Shown here piece after piece: positions 25,101 to 35,333 of a stretch of 64,000 nucleotides of DNA. Source of the DNA: Solanum dulcamara (Eukaryota > Streptophyta > Magnoliopsida > Solanales > Solanaceae); assembly GCF_947179165.1 (NCBI RefSeq), contig NC_077240.1, forward strand, positions 44,653,501-44,717,500, in the 5' to 3' direction. The notes under the pieces were generated by a model that saw nothing but the letters and a program-made list of their open reading frames with translations, searched no databases and was not told where the DNA came from. Position numbers and translations under genes: made by a program. Numbering within the stretch: the first letter of the stretch is position 1; every line of letters starts with the position of its first letter.

Positions 25101-25563
25101 TTTCAAATCCACCTCTCCTCCTTTCTTCATCAACTTCCACATCCTCCTCCTTTGCTTTATCCTCAAACCTCCTCCTCTCTCTTCTCTCCTCATCCTTATC
25201 CCTCCAATCTCCATCATCAACTCTCTGCTTATCCCTACCATTCTCATCCTCAGTCCTCCTCTTCTCCTTCTTGTTGTCAGAAACTCTAGCTCTCTTGTCA
25301 TCCGCATTGCTTCTATCCGCACTTTCTGCTCGGTCTTTCCTCTTATGCGAATGCTTTTTCTCCACGGATTCCTCCTTTCTATCGTGATAATGAGCTCTTT
25401 CTCGGCTCCCCTCTCTCTCAGATCGGTGGTGGCCGTCTTCGGATCGATGCTTCGAACGATGGTGATGATGGCGATGATCATCTTCATAGTGCTTATCCTT
25501 GGAGCTACGGTGTTTGTCTCTGTAATCCCTACTTGATTTGTCTTTCTCAGAAGCTCTATCCAT
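21181..25563 (-). CDS. PRP3: U4/U6 small nuclear ribonucleoprotein PRP3 (pre-mRNA splicing factor)
   Basis: PRP3 binds U4/U6 snRNA within the U4/U6.U5 tri-snRNP and is needed for spliceosome assembly in the nucleus. Coding exons (minus strand, splice sites read by eye): 25563-25024; a doubtful short exon 24927 to 24884 or 24878; 24110-23927; 23712-23275; 23195-23001; 22795-22635; 22078-21181. With the short exon the frame closes at about 819-821 residues, near the size of plant PRP3. Exon 1 is an Arg/Asp/Ser/Lys-rich, low-complexity N-terminus. Middle exons hold SLSLDALAKAKRALQ, KELAEKLKKIPA and LRLDALGREIDEQGNIV. The conserved PRP3 core follows (ILRPKRMTFQFVEEGKW; EPIPEVEWWDAPLL across the exon 6/7 joint). 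Exon 7 carries KLTKKEQKKLRTQRRLAREK, LMKVLGSEA, and the C-terminal DUF1115-type domain (RLTGCAVISGG, VLVWQGSV, HYWNLAVNF) after an acidic EGEGEGEDED run. No stop or frameshift occurs in the large exons, so I consider it functional. Confidence 0.93.
22152..22196. repeat. 45-base poly(A) run inside PRP3 intron 6
   Basis: An uninterrupted run of A (T in the sense of the gene) within the intron between the exons ending 22635 and starting 22078. It is about 70 bp upstream of the gene's acceptor-side region on the plus strand. The length may be unreliable in any assembly. Confidence 0.95.
22895..22963 (-). mobile_element. Short truncated SINE in PRP3 intron 5
   Basis: The text aaaaaagggcagagcccggtg matches the start of the inverted SINE at 34463, then only about 45 more bases remain. 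It is bracketed by a perfect 18-bp target duplication, aacagcagcagcaaccat, at 22877-22894 and 22964-22981. It lies between PRP3 exons 5 and 6, close to the exon 5 donor at 23000. Confidence 0.8.
24121..24302. mobile_element. hAT-like MITE fragment next to PRP3 exon 3
   Basis: Rich in aacccatt/aatgggtt and acccgccc/gggcgggtt phrases (24181-24290) and ending in ttgccac near 24302, like the MITE at 10064 in composition. Its right inverted end is not clear. It sits directly upstream (in gene sense) of the exon 3 acceptor at 24112-24111, so it probably inserted into the intron there. Confidence 0.5.
24582..24667 (-). mobile_element. TS-type SINE in PRP3 intron, perfect TSD
   Basis: Inverted TS SINE 3' module: (caa)n tail at 24582-24596, then gtgaaatcccacaatgtggg, gagggtagagtgtacgcag and accaaggtagg. 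The 15-bp duplication gaaggcgtaacataa flanks it at 24567-24581 and 24668-24682, so it is a bona fide insertion, lacking the tRNA-like head. Confidence 0.9.
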
Positions 25564-25720
25564 GTCGGGGCCTTCACTGAGATTTCGGAAAGCCTATTGT
25601 TTTGTTCCTATTTCTACTTTGTAGTTCGCTGCAGAAGAGAGAGACAGCAAGAGATCTTGGATACGATTAGGGCACAAACGTACAGTTTATCTGATCCGGC
25701 GGGTCGGGTTTTAAGAACCA
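25564..25720 (-). promoter_or_regulatory. Presumed PRP3 5' UTR and proximal promoter
   Basis: The sequence upstream of the ATG (minus strand) is comparatively GC-rich, with a pyrimidine-rich ctgtctctctcttctgcag near 25640 and aaacccgacccg near 25700. No clear TATA box is seen. The boundaries are inferred only from the ATG at 25563 and from the SINE that starts near 25820-25940. Confidence 0.4.
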
Positions 25721-25819
25721 CTTCACATAACATTTCTTTTCTTTTCTTTTAATAAAAAAGAGTAAGTGTTCCTATTATATTTCAAAATCGGCTAAAAAAC
25801 CAAAAGTATAAAAATGAGT

Positions 25820-25940
25820 AACAACAACAACAATTCGGTGAAATTTCATAACGTGGGTCTGAGAAAGATAAAGTGTATGTAAAATTTACTCCTACCAAGG
25901 TAGGATAGTTGTTTCTGAGAGACTCTCGGCTCAATAGAAT
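25820..25940 (-). mobile_element. TS-type SINE upstream of PRP3
   Basis: Inverted TS SINE: (caa)n tail at 25821-25833, gtgaaatttcataacgtggg, gataaagtgtatg, ctcctaccaaggtaggatag and then gagactctcggctcaat, which corresponds to the central part of the element. It is more diverged than the intronic copy. It lies about 260 bp upstream of the PRP3 start codon. Confidence 0.8.
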
Positions 25941-26018
25941 CATAAAAAAAGGTTAGATAATATATATATATATATCAAAAATCTCTAAATTTGACAACAA
26001 AACTTATTTTAGTACTGA

Positions 26019-26923
26019 ACTACAAGAGCATTTATTTATCCCCTAATCTCATTTCAAATGAATTTAATATCACCATAAGATTATAATACAAATCTCACAA
26101 TAACAAGTGCATTTCACACGCTCCATGTCATCGATACGTCAGATTCACGTAAAAAATTGTCTAAATTTTGATTTTTTTTAAAAAAATTTATTCACAATTT
26201 TATAAAGAAAAATAAATAGTAAAAACTAAGAATTAATCCAAGATTTAAAAAAATCTCAAAAAAGAATCAAACTTCATTGAAAGATTGATCCAAGATTCTC
26301 AAAATCATTATCACAAAAAAAAATTCAAATTTTAAGACACATTATCAAAATAAATAAAAATAATAACTGAAAATTTAATTTGAGATGAAGATATTATAGA
26401 TTTTTTATTTTAAAAAAAAATTCAAGTTCATCCCAATCAATAAATTAACACTGCCGAAATTAATAATCTTAACGAAAAGTGTAGGCGTTAGCTTCCAAAA
26501 TTAATATTTTTATTAATTGTTCCCTGTTAGATTTTAGTTTTTCCAATAGCTCTCTACGATGGCGATGAACAAAGAAGGTGATAAAGTTCGAAGAAGAAGA
26601 AAGGGGTGAGGAATGTGGCGGCTGCGGGTCGCGAGTTCAAAGATGGAAAAAGAGGATGGGGTGGGGGGTTCAAAGAAGGAGAAAGGGTGTGGGGGTGAGG
26701 AATTTTGAAGAAGGAGAAAGAGGGTGGGTGTTTGAAGAAGAAGTAGGGGGTGGTGAGGTGTGAGGAAGAAAGAGGGGTCTTTCCTTATTCGCTAGAAAAA
26801 AAGGGCTCAGTTATTTTTTATTTTTTACGCATTTTTTTTTTGTTTTTATCTGTCCCGTCAGCTGTTTGGTGCATTTAAATTCACTTCAAATAAAATTAGG
26901 GGGTAAATAAACGTCCATATAGT
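26019..26923. mobile_element. Nonautonomous DNA element with about 57-bp inverted termini (MULE-like)
   Basis: The block 26019-26075 (containing tttatttatcccctaatctc and aaatgaatttaatatcacca) recurs inverted at 26867-26923 (tggtgcatttaaattcactt, aaaattagggggtaaataaa) with roughly 75-80% match. The inside is AT-rich with a GA-rich patch (26570-26770) that gives a spurious 61-aa ORF. Target duplications could not be identified. Long inverted ends suggest a Mutator-like or fold-back element. Confidence 0.6.
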
Positions 26924-27738
26924 TAAATATTCTCTATACATCCTCAATTAAGAATATTCTTCTTTTAAAAAAATTAAAGGTGAGACCCAAATATCTCATA
27001 TTATCTATTTGTATCTCTATATTAAAAGCGTGAAAGTCTTTAAAAATATTAAATAAATTTTTTATCATTCATTAAAAAACTATACAATAAGCAAAAATGT
27101 TATTTACTATTTTTTAAAACTATTATTTTATTATTTGAGTAAAAATAAAATTTCTAATGACCAAAAAAAAAAGAACAAGTAGGTTATTTAAGATAAAAGT
27201 CTCCTAAAACTAATTTCATCCTAAGACTTGTTGGTAAAGGTAGAAAATTTTTAAGGTAGAATCAGTCTCTAAAATAAATTGTTTTCGAAGATAAATTTTT
27301 AAGGTTAAATAACAAGGAAAAAGGTTCTAGTACTAAACTTCTAATATTTATGGAAAATAAAAAAATAAAAATTAAAAAATTGGACTTTTATAAATTGAGA
27401 ATCATTCCTCTTTATAATAGTACAATAACATCTTTTTTTAATTAAAATATTAGGCAAAGCCCATTTATTAATCACGAAAAAGAATATTAATTGGCTCGGG
27501 CCCAAAAGTGACCTAAGTCCAAAACAAACAAACACAAACAAAAAGAAAGGAAAGTGCATAAATCTTAAAATCTAATGTTGTCTTCTCCAGCGCTGACTTC
27601 ATCTTCATTGACGAGCTTCGTTGTGGGTTTTTCTTCGTCGTCACTCCATACATCATCTCAATGAGCTGGAGTGAATTACATCTACCTGTTTTACATCTCA
27701 CAAATGTCATGGATATCTAAACCTTGCAAGAAGTATAG
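26924..27738. other. AT-rich spacer with a short transit-peptide-like ORF next to an LTR
   Basis: Mostly AT-rich. At 27575-27664 a 29-codon ORF reads MLSSPALTSSSLTSFVVGF then Ser/Leu-rich residues, the composition of a plastid transit peptide. It ends only 74 bp before the LTR start at 27739. This may be the stump of a gene cut by the retrotransposon, or chance. Confidence 0.3.
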
Positions 27739-28841
27739 TGTAATGACCTGTTAGGTCATTTTGAGAATAAGTTCTCTCTCTATTTTCATAAAAGACTCTT
27801 TTCATGAATTTAAATTTGAAATTTTGGACTATTTGATAACTACAGTTATTTAGTTGACGAATAATTTTAAAGAATTAATTTAATTGTTGGGCTAAATTGA
27901 TAATTTATTTAATACTCTATATCACTTGTCTCATATTTATTAAAATAAGTTAGTAGGATTTGTCAGTTTTAGTACATAATTTGGAAAAGGGAAAAAAAAA
28001 AGATTAGGCGAGAAGACATACCTATACGACAACTAAAAGTGAAGCAGCCGTGAGTTTCTTCAGGTACAGTTCCTTGTTAACACTAATTTTGAAAAGATTT
28101 AATTGTATGTAGTATTATCAAATAGTGACTACTCATGATTTTATATTGTTATGAGAAGGAATCAAAGTGCGGTAATTTCTTTGATATTAAATTGATTATG
28201 GGGGAAAGTTTTTCAAGTGAGAAATCATTACATAATTATGAGTAATCATTGAACAATAGTATATAGGAGTATAAGATGGATCTTAGGTTCTGCATTTTTG
28301 TTCACTCATGGAATTGACGTACTATTTTTTTAATCTTCGATATTTTTCTAATTTTCTTGTATATAATTAACATATTATGATTCAAGTTTTGAAAATATTG
28401 ATATAGGTATTAAATATTAGGTGTATTGTGTTATATGAATTTCATTGGATTTATGATGTTTGGAGGAATTGAGACCTAACCCTACACTTGATATTTAGGA
28501 TTTAATTATAGATTTGGGTAAGTTTTTGAGTCTGGGATAGACATATAGTGATATGAGTATTGTTTGTTTCGAAATTTTATTGTGATTATTTATTTGATTA
28601 GATTGTGGTGTTTCAGATACCGTTCAAAAGGGGAAGGCTCAAGTGGTTGATTGATCGTATTTGATTAACGCAAGTGAACTTTTAAAATTCTATTAAATCT
28701 TGTAAAATTCCTGAATTTCCTTTCTTTTGTGTGTGTGTTGGGGAGTAATAGAAAAGAGTTTGTGGACTGTTTCTTACATGAATCAATCTAAGTTAAAAGA
28801 CGGGGTTAACAAAAAGGCAATGTGTGCTAATCTTGTGATAC

Positions 28842-29085
28842 GAGAGTGTGATGTCGAGGTCATTTTTGGTGAGAGTGTGATGCCAAGGCCATTTTCAATG
28901 AGAGTGTGATCCCGAGGTCATTGCCGGAAGAGTGTGATGCCAAGGTCATTTCCAGCGAGAATGTGATGTCGAGTTCAATATCGGCGAGAGTATATTGCTG
29001 AGTTTATTTTCGAAGAAAGTGTGATGCCGATGTCATTTCCGGCGAGAGTGATGCCAAGGTCATTATCGACGAATGTGAATGATGC
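28842..29085 (+). repeat. About 29-bp minisatellite, eight imperfect units, within the family-A LTR
   Basis: Units follow gagagtgtgatgccaaggtc plus attttcggc-like ends, at about 28842, 28871, 28900, 28929, 28957, 28986, 29015 and 29044, varying 27-30 bp. Sequence divergence between units is moderate. Confidence 0.9.
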
Positions 29086-29510
29086 TCTATCATTGATTGT
29101 GTATGAGCATCCTTGCATACTTATTTATGGTGTATTGACTCTTGTATTTGATTCGTGTGATACTTGTGATTTCTATCTTGTGATGACTTAGCTGTGATTG
29201 TGGTATATATTTGAATTGTGTATTGTGAAATCTAGGTTGGACTAATTTTCTGTGCAGGTTGTAGCTATGGAGGTTTGGTTGGGATGAAAGGAGTTTTTGA
29301 ATTCTATTAGCTTTAACCTGTTTTGTTAGTTGACTTGTTGAGTACCGTGTGGTTTGGTACTCACTCCTTACTTCTATACTTGTGTAGGTTTCGAGTCCAG
29401 AGTGTGAGTAGTTTCCTTTTCTTGTTCAGTCGAGGCTTATAGGAGACGTCAAGAGGTAGTTGTTTGATGTCCGGCTAACTCTCTTGTTCCTTCTATTATG
29501 CTTTATTCTA

Positions 29511-32500
29511 TGTCACGACCTAACCCCGTAGGCTGTGACTAGCGTCCGACCTGGACCTTCGTATACATATCTATCGGCTGTGGTCAAGTCGAACTATGAA
29601 CAATGTGATACCTTACATAAGAACCCCAATGGTTCATACATTTTCATATACATATAGCCTCTTTCATTTGTCTCATGATGAGTTACATTAATCATATCAT
29701 GAAAGGCACGCAAGCCGACAAGACTGCCATAACATATTAACATTTACAACACATCATATGGACACAGCTGAACAAAACTTACATATAACCTACACACATA
29801 TGTCTACAGACCTCTAAAAGTATCAACGGTATCATATGGCGGGACAGGGCCCCCGTCGTACCCCTGAATCAACGAACATATACATCAACAGGACAATACC
29901 AACAGTTTAGGCTCCGGTACAATGGAGCACTTCTGAAATCACTGAGTGGAAATCCTAAGCTGACGGATCCCCAAATCACGTGTCTGTACCTGCGGGCATG
30001 AAATGCTTCCCCCCAAAGATAGGGGGTCAGTACGACATATGTACTGAGTATATAAAGCATAACATATCATAAATAGGATCACCTCTGAAAGAAGGATTCA
30101 GGAGACAAGTATAATAACCAATAAATTACCGTACCTGCATCTTGTGTAGTGAAATCATGCATATCATTATCATGTACCGTACCCGCTCTATTTTAGGACT
30201 CGGTGTTATAATTATGTCATGATACCATCATATGTCTATATATCGTACCCGGCCCCCCAGCAAGGGACTCGGTGAATAGAGTAGTGCACACTTATGCCTG
30301 TGCTTTATGAAGTAAAATCATGCATGCTCATATCATATATCATTTCCGGTCCATTATGGACTAGGTGAAACATCTAGGACCCATCCAGGGGCCCGGCGCC
30401 ATCATCACATCATCATGTCATTAGATCATCATATATATATATGCGGAGGAACGTACGGCCTGATCCCTATATAGTAAAATAATGCCGAGGTACGTATGGC
30501 CCGATCCATATGGGACTCAGTGAATAATGTAGTAAAATTGAGCACGATAACATATCTGTCTCGGGACTCGGTGAAATATGTGTTACAGTACACACGAGCA
30601 GAGTAGTGAGAAATAATATACAATTTAAATCATTATCTGAGACTCAATGAAGTAAACCAAGTGAGCCATCACTTGAAGATCAGGGTAAGAATTATCTGAG
30701 GTACCCTCTAGATGTTACTAGGGATAATATCAAATGGAGCCTCAGGAATTATAGACATGAAAATGCTAAGCGGCTTACGGAATCAGAGACATTTTTCATC
30801 ATAGAGTCTTTAGGGATAGAAGCTTATACATCCCATTACTATTCAACATATAGAAGACTCGAGAGTAGTAGCTCAACTACTTTAAGACTTTTAACATTCA
30901 GAAGTGAACACAAGTCATGATTTATACTCGAAACTCATGAATGGAATTACCCTCAAAGCGCATATTACATTTCACTTATATCTAAGACATGCCAAAGAAA
31001 ATAAGAAATAGGCTTTACATACTTATTACTTTCCTTCATATAGAAGACTTGAGAGGCAATAACTCAATTATCACAGGAGTTCTAACATCAAGAAGTAGAT
31101 AAGGATCATAAGTCATACTTGGAACTTTATGAATGGAATTATTCCCACATTTCATATACAACCCACTTATGTCTAAGACATGCCAAGAGAAAGGAAGGAT
31201 AGCTTTACATACCTTTGGTGGACCAACCGCAACCAAGCCTGCTTTGTTACTCCCTTAACCTATTTAACACGAAGATAACATTATCATTAAGAACCTTTGA
31301 CCTCCCAGCTTCTAAATCTACAACCAATTATCCTTAGGAATCACTTCCTTGTTCACGTTTTTTGACTAGTATGTCGACTAGTTGAGAAGTTATCAGAAAT
31401 CGGGCAGCATGTCCCCTATATAACTTGCCCAATCCAAACTTCCATTTAACCTTCAATCAACGTATTCATACCAACAACAATAACCACTATCCATATACAA
31501 TTAAACTAATTCAACATTAGCCAAAATAAGTCCCAAACAGTCCACCTAAAGCCATGACTTCCGAAATACGATTTTCGGCCTTTATTTCGTAAAATTACAA
31601 CCACACGGAAGGGAGCACAACATGGCTGCAACCAGCATCACTTATACTCGTCCATAGCTACATTTTAAACCCTTTAACATGTACAAATCACCCTCAAATA
31701 CAACACAACAATAAAAACGACACTAGTTAAACTTTAAGCCGACTAGAATAACATCGAAACAACCCCTACACGACCTGCAACATCCTTCAGTAACGTGTAT
31801 ATTTTTACGTTTCCAACCCATATTTACACATCCATAACATTCTTAAACCCTTACTCAAATGTGTGAAAAGAGAATCAAGCCATACCTTAACAACTTAGCT
31901 TTCAAAACTTGCCAAATGTTTTAGGTTCACGTCGACCTCCTTGCTACCCCAAGAATTTATTTACGTTGTTAAACACCTCCACTTAGTCGAAGAATACCTT
32001 AGATAATTAATTCACGGAGCAGAACTTAAAGCATCCATGGCCGTAGCTCTTTCTCCTCTTTCTCTTAATTTTTCTCTCAAATTTCTCAAGTTAAAGTTGA
32101 TGAAATAAGACTCTTAGTCATAAATTTGGTATATATACCCCCTTTTAGAGAGTGACACGTGTCATCCCCTAAGGGTGACACGTGTCCAACCCCTAGGATG
32201 CCACCTCACTTCATGCACCCACCCCATGGCTGCCATATAGCGGGGTGGGGTCTACCTCACCTACTCAGACCAAGTAGGTGCATCACCTACTTATTCCAAG
32301 TAAGTGTGTTGCCTCCTTATTCCTTTTCCGTGGGTTTGTAATCTCGTCTCCCTTTAAGAACCTATGTAATCCTTGCTACTTAAGCTCGACATGTATTCAA
32401 GTAGCTTGATTATGTATAATATCCAAATCTGTAGCTTATGCAAGTAGGTCGATTACCACGACTCATTACTTGACCTCCAATTCCTTTTAAATCCTTCCAA

Positions 32501-32671
32501 CCCTATTTCCAACCATCACTACTCACATAGAGCTAGCTTATGCACACTTTGGGGTGTTGTATCCTCCTCCCTTCCTTAGACTTATTTGATAACATCATGG
32601 GTAACACGGATCACATGATAGCTCTAGAATGAAATAGATGTTCTCATATATCAAAAGTGCGGGGTATAACA
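29511..32671 (-). mobile_element. Solo LTR of family B (3.16 kb) nested in the family-A LTR
   Basis: Both termini are visible: TGTCACGACC at 29511 and ggggtataaca ending 32671, so on the minus strand it runs TGTTATACCCC...GGTCGTGACA. Flanking pentamers ttcta (29506-29510) and ttcca (32672-32676) are a target duplication with one change. There is no internal region, PBS or PPT, so it is a solo LTR left by recombination between two LTRs. Family-B copies also occur at 1-765, 6137-9398 and 62790-64000. ORFs inside (29869, 30429, 31036, 32159) are chance. Confidence 0.85.
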
Positions 32672-32880
32672 TTCCATTTGAGAACCAAAGTCATTTGAGA
32701 CTTATATTTATTTCGACATTCTATATTTATTAGATGCTTTGTACATATGACAACCAGGTTTTGAGGGTTATTTAAGAGTTTAAGTCTTCTATATTAATTT
32801 ATGCTTTCTGTTGGATTTTAGGCTAACTTATCCTGGTGGGATGGGGCAGGTGCCATCACAACCAGTTTTGGGTCGTGATA

Positions 32881-33594
32881 AAATGGTATCAGAGCCCAGG
32901 TTTATAGGTCTCATGTGTATACAAGTTGAGTCTAAGTAGAGTCTCGAGGATTAGTACGGTAACGTCTGTACTTATCTTCGAGAGACTATGTGACTTTTAG
33001 AAAAATCTTCACTTCTTGACTCTCTATCGTGGGTCCTTAGTCCTATTTCATTCTTATCGCTTCACTCCATTCTCTCACTTATAATGATGACTCATGCTTA
33101 GTTCAGCGTGCGTGAAGTTGGGATGCCATCGTGTGATTTTTGAGATAGAACTGGTACTAACGCAGAAGTGATAAACTTATTGAAAGAATGTGTGGTCAGA
33201 CTTGAAAATGCTCTATGCTTCGAAGATATTGAGTAAGGTTATGGTGCAACAATGCATATTGAGGATATTTGTATGATAAGGGTGAACAATAGTTTGAGGG
33301 ACTTCATGGACGACTTATCTTTCTAGTTAGTTATTCAGCAGCGAGAATAGTACTTGTGTGGCATATACAGAATATGAAGTTGTTTGACAATTAAGAATGG
33401 TATAATTAAATGAATGGCTAGATAATGAGCACGATAACTTTGGAGACTACAATTAGTGAAGTTTTTTATAACAAGGACCGGTTGCATAGTGTATGATGAG
33501 AATGATGTTACACCAATTGAGATAAGAATTTCTACAACAATTTTATAGTATGTGTGTATGTCAGTAAGAGTTTATACGACTACTACATAGGTAT
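32881..33594 (+). mobile_element. Leader region of the family-A element, cut at 33594
   Basis: About 700 bp of noncoding leader after the primer-binding site. No gag reading frame is recognisable before a different LTR-like sequence begins at 33595, so the coding part has been lost or lies elsewhere. Confidence 0.6.
32884..32895 (+). other. Primer-binding site (initiator-Met tRNA type) of the family-A element
   Basis: tggtatcagagc, the sequence complementary to the 3' end of plant initiator methionine tRNA used by most plant LTR elements, lies three bases after the LTR end. Confidence 0.9.
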
Positions 33595-35333
33595 TGTTAT
33601 ATCTCATTTTAACCGAGGTCAAATTAGAGTACACCATATTGGTGATTCCTAAAATAATTAATTTAACTTAAGGAGTCGCCACCTAACTATTATAAAGGTG
33701 AGTTAGGGCACCTAAAATTTCTAATATTAACTCCGTTTTTAAGATCTATTTAACCAATTAGAGAGTCTAAGGTAAGGGTCCAATTAATCTTAAAGGAAAG
33801 AGATAAGGCTCTTTCTAAGATCCATATTAAAACGGTTAACCGATCAGACTTAAGTTAATTAAAAAAAAGCCTTATAAGATGAAAATAGAAGGACATTATA
33901 TAACTATATAAAGATGCTAATATTTAAAGTACATGAACTATCGTAATATAAGAAAGAGCTCTTTATATAAAATTAGTATTAATCAAAATTTACAGAAAAT
34001 AATAAATAATTTAAAATAGACCAAAAGAAGTTTGAGTTTAAAAGTGATTTTGATGATAAAACTAGACTAGACTTGTGTTGAAATCTGAAAAATAATCTCC
34101 ATGAGTTAGGAGTTTTCTTAGGAAGAAATACAACTTTTTATTTGGAAAATACATTGAATTCTTGGGAATTTTTGATTATTTGAGAAAGAAAGTTGTGTTG
34201 AACTACAGGAATATTAGGTAATCACATTCTCCAAAAATACTTAAATATTATATAAGACCTCTATGCGACTTAATAATATTAATAATGGAACACATTAATC
34301 TGGACAACTTAAAAACGTGAACTAAAAAATGACTAAGAAAAAAGATTAACTCTTAAAACAATGTCCCAATTACCCTCTAAAGGTTCGAACATTCTAAGGT
34401 TAACTCATCTAAATAAACGAACAAAGTCACAAATAGAAAAATAACAAATATTAGCTAATAAAAAAGGGCAGCCCGGTGCACTAAAGCTCCCGCTATGCGT
34501 AGGGTCCGGGGAAGGGCCCGACCACAAGGGTCTATTGTACGCAGCCTTACCTTGCATTTCTGCCAGAGGCTGTTTCCAGGCTTGAACCCGTGACCTCCTG
34601 GTCACATGGCAGCAACTTTACCAGTTACTGCAAGGCTCCCCTTCCAAATATTAGCTAATAAACCACAAGTAAATATATAATTGATAATCTTCTCTTCAAA
34701 CCTTTTGCACTTTAAGAGAGGGAGAGAAATAAGTAAAGAAAAAAAAGTGATTTCAGGTCTCCTCTAGCCCTTTCCCCTTTTTTTTGGATGTATCACAAGG
34801 AGGCAAGAGAGGTATGGGGGTGAAAATTAGAAGAGTGTTGTATGCTCGAGGGATAGCAATGGAATTGAGTCTCATTTGAGACTTCTTGTGATTACGAATG
34901 TCATGCAAAATAGGGAAAAATAAGAGGGAGAATATTATAGTTAGAAAAAAATATATTGGTCTCTCAACAATAAGAAACAATAAAAAGAAGTGACTCTATA
35001 ACTAACTATACAAATATTTCATACATGTATACTAATATCATATAAACTATCATATTCTAAGTAGAGAAAAGTAGCCAGAGGACTTATCTTCACCACTGGT
35101 ATTTAAAAAAACTATATTGGATATTATTTTCAACAAAGATAGATTCAAACAAAGACATGGCTCGTACAAATTCAATATCAAGTTATGAAATTAACTTTAA
35201 AGGACATTTTTTGAGTTTTGAGAACATATAATTATAAATAAACCTTATTAAGATAAGTTCTTCTAAAATGATAAACGAAATTCATGTGCCATGACATCTA
35301 GTATACATTCAATGAGTCATATACATGTTTATG
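33595..35333 (+). mobile_element. LTR-like remnant of another Ty3-type family
   Basis: Starts TGTTATATCTC and contains aaggagtcgccacctaa (33675), a phrase I know from nightshade LTRs. The right end is taken as the base before the next LTR start at 35334; no target duplication is seen. It contains an inserted SINE (34463-34644). There is no coding sequence; ORFs at 34405 and 34753 are chance or SINE. Confidence 0.45.
34463..34644 (-). mobile_element. Full tRNA-derived SINE with perfect 18-bp TSD
   Basis: Read on the minus strand it opens gaaggggagccttgcagtaac, carries a tRNA-type box B (gggttcaagcc) near 34575, then ggtaaggctgcgtacaatag, ggcccttccccggaccc and cgggctgccc, and ends in a short T run. 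This is the organisation of the plant Au/Sol-type SINE. The target duplication caaatattagctaataaa is perfect at 34445-34462 and 34645-34662. An identical duplication after insertion into decayed LTR sequence suggests that it is younger than its host. Confidence 0.92.

Larger units (their letters stand above)
27739..32880 (+). mobile_element. 5' LTR of a Ty3-type element (family A), split by a solo LTR
   Basis: Begins TGTAATGACC at 27739 and ends ggtcgtgata at 32880, followed at once by a primer-binding site. The family-B solo LTR 29511-32671 lies inside it. Removing that insertion and one copy of its 5-bp duplication leaves an LTR of about 1.98 kb. Its first part recurs inverted at 45389-45747. 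The end aggtgccatcacaaccagttttggg is the right terminus form seen in other LTRs here. The TG...TA ending shows one mutated base. Confidence 0.8.

Noticed and set aside
25011..25577. Long alternative-frame ORFs (188 aa minus, 159 and 99 aa plus) over PRP3 exon 1
   Set aside because: Exon 1 is low-complexity (Arg/Asp/Ser), so all frames stay open; only the frame starting at 25563 joins the conserved PRP3 exons.
28842..29085. CRISPR-like repeat array
   Set aside because: Units are contiguous and imperfect with no spacers, in plant DNA; it is a minisatellite.
34460..34645. tRNA gene (box B seen)
   Set aside because: The box B belongs to a tRNA-derived SINE bracketed by target duplications; no cloverleaf is formed.
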